Part shown: positions 41,095-53,600 of the stretch, one piece after another | Numbering within the stretch: the first letter of the stretch is position 1 | How the letters are laid out: each line of letters opens with the position of its first letter | Assembly: GCF_029931775.1 (NCBI RefSeq) | Contig: NC_079324.1 | Coordinates: 62,565,268 to 62,629,267 of the forward strand | DNA: 64,000 nucleotides | Source: Euleptes europaea | Taxonomy: Eukaryota > Chordata > Lepidosauria > Squamata > Sphaerodactylidae | Direction: 5' to 3' | Translations under genes and position numbers: made by a program | The notes under the pieces: generated by a model | What the model saw: only the letters and a program-made list of their open reading frames with translations | What the model was told of the DNA's origin: nothing | Databases searched by the model: none

Positions 41095-44000
41095 ATAAAG
41101 AAACCGACTTTTTAATATAAATTATAAACCCATCCAGTTTAAAGCAGATCACTAGCAGTTTTGTCACTTAATTATGTTGGAGGCGAAGTGTTACACAATC
41201 TTCCACAGTCATAAATTACAGAGAGCAATCAAGGAAGTGAAAATGTTCAAAGGTGGTTTCTGCAGATAACAAAAAACACCCTTTTTATATAGGTTAAAAG
41301 AAATCCCCTTCCCCAAAAAATCATGATTAAACATAACGATTGCAAAATATAAATGCAAAATTTAAACAAGATAAAAATTACTAAGGAGATATAAGAGCCC
41401 CACCCTCCAATGGGCAACACAGCTAAGGTGTAGTTTTCTTTATGCAAAGGGGAGGCAGTTTGATTAAAACCCACCTCACCTTTATCTTCTTGAAGATACA
41501 CCCAACAAACAGGCTTAAATCAAAGCATTTGGTTGCAAAAGACAGTCGCACAAGGATCCTGGCTCACGATCCCAGCACTATATAAAACTCAGTCTGTAAA
41601 CAGTAGTTTTGGTAGCTCACTTCTATACACACACATCAGTTAACCCACAAATAAGCGGGATAAACAGCAGCACTAAATTAAATCCAGAAGGGGTGTGTGC
41701 CTTGACAAAGGAAAGATCCGCTGGGTTAAGAAGAACTCGCACTTCACAGCTCACCAAGATCAAAACTCTTTGATTGCAGAATTCACGCTCTGTAATGGAC
41801 AGAAATGCTAGGAATGCTTAGAGATGGAATCAGATGTTGCCCCTTATGTAATTACGGAGACTGTGTGTGAGTATACACATACCTAGCCTACACAAAGAGA
41901 CAACATCCTTTTCTCCTGATCGGGTATTGAAAAGTTTTGCAAAGGCCATTTCAGAATTCAGTTTCATTGCATAAAATACAGAAGGCAGCTCCAGTGTTTG
42001 GCATTCCAAGAGCCCTAAATGTCTAAATTAAAAGGAGGAAAAAAAATAAGGTGGAGGGTGCTGGATTTCCTTACAAATTGGACTCAGGCCTGGTTTGGAG
42101 AGAAGCTGCTAGCTGAAAGAGCCACCAACACATAATTCCTACAAAATTTCAACAGAGAAAGACATTCCCACCATGAACCACAACTCCCAGCAGTACACAA
42201 CTCCTGCTTAACCTCTTAGTTATCTCTGCTGAAGAATATGGCCCAAAGCTTTCTTACAAGTGTCATTCTGGGCAAAGAAAATGTCACAACGCTCCAAGTG
42301 GGCTCCATCCTTGAGGAATGTCTAGCAGTGCCAGCAAAAACAGGCGTTTTGGATCAAGACGTCTCCAGAGCCGCCCCCTGTAACAGATCCTACCCTGGAT
42401 TAAACATTTTTTATAGTATTTCCCCGAAAGGTACATCTGCAGGAAGAATAGAACATTTCATTCCTAGTTAGTCTGCAGAGAAATCCACATTTTGGTGTTT
42501 CGTTTTTCACTAGCAGGCAATATTCTGATGAGAATACCTTCAGATGGTGCTTTTAAAATCAAAGCTGGTCTTGAATGTGGGTTCTTTAAGAGCCACGTTG
42601 GTGTCACCGGATGATGAACTGATATATGTCAGTTTCAGTTCTGAGGCACATCAGTCCTGGGGAGGAACTGTATAAAACTATTTAGGATAGACTTACATGA
42701 CGTTTTCCTAGGGTCCTTTTCAGCACCTGGGTATGTAGCTCTGGCAGCGGCAGCTGCTTCTCCCCTGGGACAGACAGTCACTCAAAGGGGGAAGCTATCT
42801 GCAAGGAATCTACAGGCTCTATCAGTCCCTGTCAGCTGCCTGGAAGAATGAGGAATCAATGTCGATTAAAGCTGCATTCCCCATCCCAGTGTGGACAATT
42901 TGGAGAAAGGGGGAATTAAAGTGGCACATCTAATTGGCTAGATAAGAGCGATGCAAATATTTCCTAAAAGGGATGCATGGAAGAGTGAAGATTCCATCCT
43001 TAAGACCCCTTGCTGATAAAAAGCAAAGGCATATAGAGTTGTACAGTTGTGCTTCACAACCACTTTATCACAGAGAGCAGAGGTTCCAGAGTCCTACCTG
43101 GGCCACGTTGGGAGGGTTAGAAAACAAGTGATTTCTAGCAAGAGTAAAGCTACATCACCAGCATTGCCAGTACCCTTGAAACTGTAAATCTAGATCACCA
43201 ATTTTTTTCTCAATAACCAGAAGTCTTCAAAAGCTTAAATTCTTGACTCCAAATCCTTGTAGGCAAAAGGAGATTTGGGGGGGGGGGAGTGGAGTGCCTG
43301 TTATTATTTTAAAAAGTTATACCTGTTATTTCCCTTTATTACTGGAAAAAAACAAAACAAAACAGGATTTGTGGCACCAGACACCATAAAACAACTGCCC
43401 CCTCAGCACCGGGATAATCAAAAGTGATTGGCTACAAAAATAAGCAAAGCATAGCATCCCTTACTAGAAACTGGTGCTGCTACCGCCGCTGGAAGATGAG
43501 CGGCCAAGTTTTCATCTGAAAGTTCTTTAAACTCTTTTCAAAAATTTGAAGCACCTAAGAAAATATGCAACAATTCACCCCCACCTCACAAGAGAATGAG
43601 CCTTTTACTTGTATTCTCCACACTTCTCATCAGAGGTTTATTTTTCCCAGGATCGGGCAGGATCTAATCCAGATTAAAGATCATGAGGAAGCACAACTCA
43701 AATTATATACCTTGTCTCCTTCACCAAAATATTTGAGACTGCCCAAGAGCACAGACCAATGACACTTTGATTTCTGTTGATCCGAAGTTTAAAAAGTTGA
43801 GCTTTCATGCAGGCTTATGAATGCCTTTTGCAATTCTTACTTCGTCTTTAGTAACCTGTATATTTATACAGCTTTCTTTACTGTTTTTTCCTCCAGCAGG
43901 GTGGAAAAGGAGACTCAGTGGTCCTAAAAGCTGAAACTTGCTTAGGTAGCACTTTCACCCAACGACAGGTGTCAGGACGGCCATATGAACAGACTGAGAG

Positions 44001-44516
44001 TCAGACAGACAGCTCCCCAACCAAAGCAGGTGTCATGGTGGAAAGACACCCCAAAGAGTTCCATAGCTGAACACAGACCCCCTAAGGCAAAAAACCACAC
44101 GCAAAACTATGAACACAGCATTGTGCAATGGAAAAATACAAACTCCTTTGAAATATGCTTTACCCTGGATTTTCTATTGCTGCTTCTAAAGACTTCAAGC
44201 CCCCAAAGTTTCTGGAGAATGCTCCCCCTGCCCCCGCACCAAGGAAAATGAAACAGGTTGGGTTTTTGTTTCGTTACAACAGGCTTATGAACATGTATAA
44301 AAAGTGGTCTAAACCCTGACTGAGGAGGGTCCCTGCTTCTGGTTTTATGTACAATAATTTAATCAGCTTGAATATATCTTTTTAATACATAAAAAAACTA
44401 TTTTACGATCAAAGTCCTTCATGCATTTATGAGGAAGTTCCAGATTTTAACGTATGGCAGCAGATGTCAATTCTTGCCTGGCGCTGGCTGGCCTCTGGTG
44501 CCTGAGACGCGCTTCC
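41095..44516 (-). other. NAA25: Probable NAA25 3' UTR and downstream sequence
   Basis: About 3.4 kb after the NAA25 stop carries no SINE, LINE or MITE that I recognise, although the surrounding sequence has one every few hundred bases. That fits a long 3' UTR. Candidate minus-strand poly(A) signals are AATAAA at 43637-43642 and 43335-43340, and ATTAAA at 41111-41116. Which is used cannot be told from sequence. Confidence 0.5.
43637..43642 (-). terminator. NAA25: Candidate NAA25 polyadenylation signal AATAAA
   Basis: The minus strand reads AATAAA about 875 bp after the stop. Another AATAAA lies at 43335-43340 and an ATTAAA at 41111-41116. Choice is uncertain. Confidence 0.35.
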
Positions 44517-44639
44517 TCAAACCTTCAGGTTTTTGATATTATCAAGTCTTTTTTTCAGCAGTTCACCAATTTCTTGAATCGAATGCTGGTAACTGTTCTG
44601 GACCTTCACTAGCGCAGTCTTTGTAAACTTCTTTTCTTC
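44517..44639 (-). CDS. NAA25: NAA25 terminal coding exon
   Basis: A 123-bp exon (acceptor TTTTTCCAG) encoding [20 protein letters not shown] to [14 protein letters not shown] and the stop. It matches the NAA25 C-terminus. Confidence 0.97.
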   Translation of the reverse strand, partial: EEKKFTKTALVKVQNSYQHSIQEIGELLKKRLDNIKNLKV

Positions 44640-47600
44640 CTGGAAAAAGGTTATGTACAAATTGTACAAATCACATAGAAGACGGCTCTTATTTAGCCAT
44701 TCTTGCAAATGTCTTCAAGTACCAACAGAATTAAACACCCTGACCTCTGGGCTTTTATGGAGTGATGCTAGAGAATCAAGTTGCTCTGGTCCTGCCAATT
44801 CCATCAGGCTATCTGTGGGTCCTAAACCTAAGTCTTCAGACCTTTACTAATGTCCCGGGCCACGTTGAACCTCAGACCAATAATCCCATCTGCACATCAA
44901 ACTGAGAATGAATTTAGCACTTGAAGACATAGGGATGGTGGAGAAGGAAGGGAGGTGTTTTTAGTGTACATTGTGCTTTTCTCATACTGCTCACAAGCCT
45001 GGTGTGCTGCATTTGACCTGTGTATCACCATCATAACTGCTGGCTGTGTTTCCATCATAAAAACTCGAGCTTTGGCCTGGCCTTAAACAGCTGCAGCATG
45101 TTTGTCACCATTTCCTCAAACTATACTGTCTGGCCTGTGGGAGAGGGAAAACCCCTAGGATTCCAAGCTCATGCATGTGCCCAGGTGGCAGGAAATGAAA
45201 GGGTTAGGGAGACTTTTCTAATTTGCTATCTGTTTTGTCCCCACCAAAGGAAAATAGTGCTAGAATGGAAAAAGAGAAAAAAAACTGCCCATCAGTAAAC
45301 AAGAATAAATCTCTCTGCCTCTCCTGAACTGTTCACTGTGGTGGTGTGACAGGCTAAAGACATCTCTGAAGTCCAGAAGAATGTTAAATAGGGGCAAAGG
45401 CATTTGGTCACCTGGCCAGCCAGAACAGCTTCTCCTGTACCCTCTGCCTACTGTCAAAACTAGAACTTCCCACAGTGAGACTGTTTATTCTCCTAGATCT
45501 CTCAGCTGCTTTCGATCAAGGTCTCCTTCTGGACTGCCTGCCTATCTGGACTGGGAAGGCACCATTCTGTGGAGGTTCTGGAGGTACCCAGAGGCGGTGG
45601 TGCAGGGGGACCGCTTTCAGTGGCTTGGCCTTTGATCTATGGGGTCCCATAAGCGACCCTATGTTCATTAACATCTACCTGAAACTCCTGGGTGAGGTCA
45701 TCCAGAGATTTAGGCTGGGTTGTCACCAATATGCGGATGACACTCAGCTCCATCTTGCTCTTTCAGCTGACACCACTGGATGTGGGCTAATAAACTGAAG
45801 CTTAATCCTAACAAGACAGAAGTGCTACAGGTGGGAGGAAGATCTGATCTGGGATTTAAAGTGTTAGCCATTCTGGATGTGGCTGCACTCCCCTTGACGG
45901 AACAGGACCATAGTCTGGGAGTGATCTTGGACCCAGGCCCACAACTGGAGAAGCAGGTGGGCAGTTATGGCCAAGAGCGCCTTTTACCAGGTTTGACTAG
46001 TTAGCCAACTGTGGCCTTTCCTGGGCAGAAAAGATCTGGCCGCTGTGGTTCATGCCCTCATTACATCCAGATTAGATTACTGCAATGCGCTCTATATGGG
46101 GCTGCCCTTGAAAAGTGTTTGTAAACTTCAAGTAGTACAAAATGCTGCAGCCAGCATGTTGACTGGAGTGGGCTGTAGAAACCATATCACTCCAGTCTTG
46201 GCCCATCTATACTGGCTCCCAATTTGTTTCCGGGCACAATTCAAGGTGCTGGCCTTGACCTTCAAAGCCCTGTATGATTTGGGACCAACATACCTGAAGG
46301 ACCGCCTAATCCCTTACAAACCTACCCTGACTGTTAAAGTAATCTTCAGATGCCCTGCTTCAGGAATCCCCGCCTTCTGAGATTAGGCTAGTGATAACCC
46401 GGAAAAAGGCCTTCTCAGCCATGACACCAAAGCTCTGGAACTCTCTCTGTCTCCTTCTGTTGCTGCGTCCCACCAGTGGGCGAAGACTTTTACTTCCTGC
46501 CTCTCCAGGCAAGCGGCGAAAATCACCCAAACAAGATGACCTTATCCTCAGAGGAGAAAGGACCCTCGAGGTAAGTAGCCAGGGTATCCTTTTCGTTCCA
46601 TTTGGCATTCCTTCAATGATCCCTCCTTCTCAACCAATGTTTTTATGTTCTGTATGTATTTTAACTCTGTTTTTTAAACTCTTTAAAAAATTGTTTTAAA
46701 GCTGTATGTTTGGGAGGGGGTGATTTTAATGGTTTTATAATGCATTTATCATGTATGTTTTAATTTGTTAGCCACCTTGGCAGCCCTTGTAAGGGGAGAA
46801 AGGCAGAAGATATAAATCTCGTAAGTAATATAAGTTTCCTATCAGCTGTACATTTTTTCAGGCACTCCTTTGTGAGTGCAAGAAGACGGGGATGAAAGCA
46901 GAAAACTGTCAGATGCTGTCAGAAAACAGGAACTGAAAGAGCAAGAGGTGTTTTACTGGTTTTAGCTGCCCACAGCTTTCAGGCCCAGTTTTGGCAGGGA
47001 AGCCATGAGACGTAAAAATATACAAATAATCTCAGCTGGCCACCTTCATTAGCTACTCACTTTAGCAACCTTGCAGAGATGAACGGGTGGATGTGTGACA
47101 GAAACAGTCCCCATCACCCAAAAGCAGCTGAGCAAAACTAATCATGCTTCATTTGGTGCCCTCTTGTGGCTGGCTGTCACAAGGTATTGTGCAAATATCT
47201 TTATTTATGCGCATCACACACACACACACACACACACAGGTGTAAAAGCCAATTCCTAATTTGGTCACAGAGGAAGGAGCAAAACTTAGGATGTAGCTGG
47301 GCAGAAAAGAGCCAGCTGGCTGGGGATACCAAGGGTAGGGAGATAGCTCAGCCCTGGAGAGGAGCTGTGGCTGAGTGGCAGAGCACCCGTTTGGCATGCG
47401 AGCGACCCAGATTCAACCTCTGGTGTTGCCAGTTAAAAGGAGTGCAGGGAACTGGTTGAGAAAGATCCTCGCCCTGGAGAGCTACTGTCAACACTGAACC
47501 AGAAGGGCAAATTTGTTGGATTGAGTTTAAAGGCAGTTTCATACTTTCAGCCCCACCCCACAGGCATCCAAGCGTGGTGTAGTGGTTATGAGTGGCGGAC

Positions 47601-50600
47601 TCTAATCTGGAGAACCAGGTTTGATTCCCCACTCCTACACATGAAGCCTCCTGGGTGAACTTGCACCAGTCACAGTTCTCTTTGAACTCTGTCAGCCCCA
47701 CCTACCTCACAAGGTCTGCTGTGGGGAGGGGAAGGGAAGGTGATCGTAAGCCGCTTTGAGACTCCTTACAGGTAGAGAAAAGCGGGGTATAAAAACCAAC
47801 TCTTCTTCTGTTTGCCTCCGTAAGAAAATGGCTGCATTCATTCCAGAAGCAGTGGGTGGGGAGTGAAGCACTTGCAGCTTTGCTCAGGTGAGGACAAAAC
47901 CTCCCTTCCCTCCCCAACCACCATACCCGTCATAAAGATGCTAGATCGATATAACACAAATTTTTCTTACCGGTGACAGTAAAGTGTCTTCTATGGACAG
48001 CTCTTCAAGTTTAAGTGCAGTTAGAGTAACTTCAAGCCCTTTGATGTGGTCAATCACATTGGAAGTGAGTATCTGAAGTCCAGAAACATAGTCCTGGAAG
48101 CTGGAGAATACTGGGGGCTACCATAAGGAAAGAAAACCAAAATTTTTAAAAGAGGGCATTTCCCCATGGTCTTTTCTCTTTGCGGGAAGGCAGATGTGTT
48201 TGTTCACTGCTCCCAGAGTACAAATATTTATGTTACAGACCCCTACTGCTCCCAGAGTACAAATATTTATGTTACAGACCCCTACTGCTCCCAGAGTACA
48301 AATATTTATGTTACAGAGAGCCAGCGTGGTGTAGTGGTTAAGAGCGGTGGACTCTAATCTGGAGAACCGGGTTTGGTTCCGCACTCCTTCACATGAGTGG
48401 CGGAGGCTAATCTGGTGAACTGGATTTGTTTCCCCACTCCTACACATGAAGTCAGCTGGGTGACCTTGGGCAACTCACAGCTCTCTTAGTCCCACCTACC
48501 TCACAGGGTGTCTGTTGTGGGGAGGGGAAGAGAAGGTGATTGTAAGCCGGTTTGAGTCTTCCTTAGTGGTAGAGAAAGTCGGCATATAAAAACTAACTCT
48601 TCTTCTTCTACCCTCTTGCACGTGTATGAGGAAGAAAAGACTACCTACCATGGAAGCAATGCTTTCTTTTTTCTTCTTTTTCTTCTTCTGCAGGTTTGAC
48701 CTGCAAGGCCGGAGGACGGCATCAGAGTAACTACACACCCACAGGACAATGGAGATTGTCTGGAAGGATGAGAAAGAAGGGTTGTGGTGGAGGCATGAGC
48801 CCTTTAGAGAGAGTGGCTGGGCTGCAGTAACCAGCCATTTCCGCTCTTCTGTGGTCTTACTGCAGAAAAGAGGCCCATGGACTCACCTCAAGGAAGAAGA
48901 CAAGGTTTTCTAAGATGCTTGGATGGACTGTGAAGCTGCCCTCCCTGACTTCCAATAAATCACCTTTGCATTTATTGAACAGATCTTAAAAAGAGAGAAA
49001 TATTTTTAAGTTCTTTTTTTAACAGTTTTTATAAGCACTGAAAATTCTACAATATATGGAAAACATGAACAAACAGCCATCTGACACTAAATGAAGAATA
49101 ATTAACAACAGTAACATTTAGTGTTCTACAGATGGGCATAAAAATTTACAACACAACACAGGCTGCAGTTTGTTTTCCAGGTCTCTGCTTGACCCTGGAA
49201 GATGAAGGCCTTCAGATTTAAATGCATTTCCCTGTGTTTCCACTCCCGTTGCACTGGGTTTGAAGTGCTGTTTTATCAGATTTACAAATGGAACGTTAGG
49301 TCTGGGTTCCTTCTCATCTTAACGCATTACTGGATTTTCTGTTTCATGTTTTTAAAGTATTCTTCTTTAGTTAAAATTTAAAAGGCAGAGGGTAGTAGCT
49401 GTGCACTTCCTAACTGGCCTGGGGCAACCTAAAACGTGCCTAGTAAAGTCGGGCATCTTCTCTTTCAGATTTATCTGGGAGTATCTAGAGGACAAAGATG
49501 GACCTACCGGCATATCCATGGCCAAACACACAGCTTAAAATCAGCAGAGGGCTAGAAATATTTTCTATCATCATTTCCTCAAGCTGTCTGGGAGAAAGGT
49601 GGGCTTATCAATATTTTAAAAATAAACCAACAAGTGCTTGCCTGAGTAAAAAATCAATCCCAGGCAAACAGGCTTCGGGAGCCTCTTAGTTTAGAGAAAG
49701 GACCTACTAGGTTTATAAAAGTAGGCATGGAGAGAAGGGGTAAAGAAAATGGAAAGAGAAAACTGCCCTTCCCCCCAATACTACAACTGACAGTAGCAAT
49801 TCAGCACCTCAAAAAGAAAGCACTTCTGCACACAATGTAAATTATTTATGGAATTAGGGCCTGCTTGTGGGCATGGCCGAGATGCCTTCTAGCCTTGCCT
49901 GAGTTGGGATGCTGCTGCAGCTGTTGTCCAAGCAAAAAGCTGGTAAGGGTTGAAAGAACATACTTATTGTGGCAGAAGCTAGAGTGAGCCTACTTCATCA
50001 GCTGCAGGGTTGCCAGGTCCCTCCTGGCAACTGGCAGGAGCTTTTGGGAGGCGGGTATAGGGATTGGCAATCCGCGTCCCCCTGGCATTACACTGTGGGG
50101 GGTGCTCTACCACTTGTCCCAAAAATCTATGGATCACTCCCGCCCGTCGACCAGCTGAGTGTCGGCAGGCAGATGCAGGAATCAGCAGGTGATTGCCTGC
50201 CATTAGTGGGCAACCTGGAGACCCTAGTGAGTTGCATGAGTTCACATAAATGATGTTAGTCTTCTATGTGTTATGAGATTCTCTTTCCATAAAACAACAA
50301 CAAAAGGGGGGGGGAAACAAATTAAACTCAAATTAAACCGAAAAGGTTGAGCTAAAAAACACTTAAAAACACAAATAAGGATCAAAGACTTCCAGGATTA
50401 AGACATCCCAAAGGAGTTAGATCACGATGGGTAGCCGTGTTAGTCTGGTCCTTATTTGGTCCTACCTTTGGTCCTTATTTGGTCATTGTATGACTTCACA
50501 TCAACTGTGTATGAGTTTCATGTATTTATTGACTGTGAATGACTCGCCTATGATATAGGCCTTATGTTTTTAACTTTACTGTGCACCATATTAAAATTTC

Positions 50601-53600
50601 TATATTTGTAATTTTAGTGGTTTTTTGCTCAACCTTTTTGGTTTGGATTCTCTTTCCATGTTCACGGGAAATCTGCCACTGAATACCAGCCGTGTGTCTG
50701 TGTTGGGGAACATGCAATATCAGGTAAGGACTGATGCCCGCTGGGCCACCAGCTGATGGACGTTTCAGAGGAGTGTGGTCAGCCACTGTGGCAATCAGAA
50801 TAATGGGCTTGAGGGTTGCTGGGTCTGATCCAGTTAGGCTTTCCTTATGTTCTAATGTAGCTGAATAAAAAAACAACCTAGTCCCTTGAGGCTATAAACA
50901 GTTGACCTAGCTGTGTGTAGGCAGGATGGTAACATTTGCCGATTTATTTCCAAGGCTGATTTACCTGTTAGCTGTTGAAGCAACAATTTAAAGCTGTTCC
51001 CTATTCTCTCTTGAATTACTGTTGAATCTTCTGGAAATAAAGAAATCCAATCACTTATTCCAATATGCAATAGTAGGATTTAAAAACACACGTGTACAAA
51101 TCAACAGTAATTTACAAAAACTAAGCATGCAACAGCTGCAAAAAAGGATAGTACAGAAAATCTTGTCTTTATTAAGTAAGCAGCAACAGCTGCTGCCATA
51201 CAAAAACAAATCAAAACAAAACGCTGAACACCCAGTCAGATTTCCAATGGCCAATCAGAAGCCCTGCTGGGCAAAAGCCCCACCTGGGCCCACCCAGTTT
51301 CTAAAAGCACTTGGTGGGTACCGTGTTGGGAACACAAACATTCTGGGACCTAACAGCGCCTGTAGAAGGTCTCCTTCCAACCTCAGCCCATCCTGACTTC
51401 TCTTTCCCAGGGACTTACCTAAGCCGTTGGTATCTAGTTCATAAATTTCACTAACAAGGTGAAACAAGTTGTTCTGACACTGGCAGCTCCCACTGCTGAA
51501 AAAGCTGGCCATTCGGGAAGGAGGAGGACCGAGGACAGGATACTAGGCAAAAACAGAGAGGGGGGAGGCATGAAACAGCACAGCCCTTCTCTGAGGGGAC
51601 AGGAAGCAATGTTTTCAGCTTGACAGAAATGTGCCATGACAGCTTTCTAGTTAGATTGCTATGCTGAATGTCAGGAGATGAATCTCAATTCTGTGTCTAT
51701 TGGCCCAATCACAAGAAGAAGAAGAGTTGGTTTTTATATGCCGACTTTCTCTACCACTTAAGGAAGAATCAAACCAGCTTACATTTACCTTCCCTTCCTC
51801 TCCCCACAGCAGACACCCTGTGAAGTAGATGGGGCTGAGAGAGTGTGACTAGCCCAAGGTCACTCAGCTGGCTTCATGTGCAGGAGTGGGGAAACCAACC
51901 CAATTCACCAGATTAGAGTCCGCCGCTCATGTGGAGGAGTGGGGAATCAAACCCGGTTCTCCAGGTTAGAGTCCATCACTCCAAACCACCCCTCTTAACC
52001 ACTACATCATGCTGGTTTGACATATCAGGGGACTCCTTTCCATAGCAATACCTGAATTTTCTGCTCCAGAAACTGCTTCCCCGACTTCACTGCCCCATCC
52101 AGCTGCTGCAGGAGAGCTCGTATTGTGTCAATCTTGGAAGAAACGCCATTCTCGGTGGTCTTTTCAGAGTTCTTTGGGTGAGCGTTGTGGCCGAGAGCCG
52201 GTAGCCCGCTTACCAGCCTTAAAGTCAAAGACCGGATCTGCAACCAGATGGTCTCTTCCTCCAGTGAGAGTCTTCGGTGTTCTTCAGAAATGCCCCTGTG
52301 AGAGAACAATAATTCAGATTCAAAAGCTCATCACAAGATGCTGAAATTCCTCCGACCCAAAGTGGGAGGGGGTAACATCAAATCCATGGTGGCGGTTACT
52401 AGGAGGTGTTTTCTCTTCCACACAGTTGTGTGGGGGGCACAGAGTCTGCCCTCAGTCCACTAACTGCTGATTATTAAAAATGTTTGACTGCTTTTATGAA
52501 ACTGAGGATGATCTATTGGGTGGTCTTCATTACCATCATGGTGTTGTATCTACACTTTGCGGCAACATTTACATTAATATTCCATACTGCATATACACAG
52601 AGAGAGGTAATGACTTTGCCTTTTTTAAGTGTGTTGTGTATTCCGTGCTACCTTGGACTTTTAACAGTTTAAGAAAACAAGGGGAGATAGCCAAGAAACC
52701 CTCCTCCCCACTATCACGACAAAGCACACCATTGCAATAAGAGACTCTTGTCGCCAACACCCAACATGTTCCAGCTTAAAAGGTGTTTGACTGTGTCCAC
52801 ATGAATGAAGGCACAAGAGCATCACCTGCAGAAATTACTCGGGAGTTTTATGCAATTATGCATTGGGAAATATCCCTGAAACCTCACCCTGGGAAGGGGC
52901 AGTGTGGACCTTGCTCTAGTACCACTAGTACACGCAAAACAAGTCCAGAAGGTATATGTACCCTTTGAAGTGGAATCCACATTCCTGCATTCTATTCACT
53001 TCTGACTTGTCTTTAAGGAAGCAAGGAAGAGATAAAGCATTTTAGTGATTTAATAACTGTTTGTGCAAACATGGCTTCGGACACAAAGGGCTGTCCCTTT
53101 TGGCGGCACACAGAAAATAATGGGAGCTTGCCTGCATGTGGGGCCACGCAGTGGACAAGATGAAAAACGTGGCCATCAGAATGGAGGAGTCCTGCTAGAT
53201 CAGATTTGTGGCTTATCTAGTTCAGCATCCTGTGTCACACAGTAGTCAACCAGTTGCCTTGGAGGGCCAAACAGGGCAAAGAGGCAAAGACTTTTCCCTG
53301 ATGTTGCCCCTGGCACTAGTATTCAGAGGATGACTGCACATGGACACATGAAACTGCCTTATACTAAATCAGACCCTTGGTCCATCAAAGTCAGTATTGT
53401 CTACTCAGACTGGCAGCGGCTCTCCAGGCTCTCAGGCAGAAGTCTTTCACATCACCTACTTGCCTAGTCCCTTTAACTGGAGATGCCGGGGACCGAACCT
53501 GGGACCTTCTGCATGCCAAGCAGATGCTCTACCACTGAGCCACAGCCCCTCCCCAACCTCCTCTGAATGTAGAGGTTCCCTTTAGTCATCATGACTAGCA

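Noticed and set aside
42170-42195. CACAACTCCCAGCAG resembling a ZNF143/SBS promoter motif
   Set aside because: It lies in the presumed NAA25 3' UTR without CpG enrichment or a nearby start. Probably chance.
48118-48447. Repetitive 13-residue peptide frame opposite the 39-bp array
   Set aside because: It lies entirely in an intron and continues into a SINE. No start or splice support.
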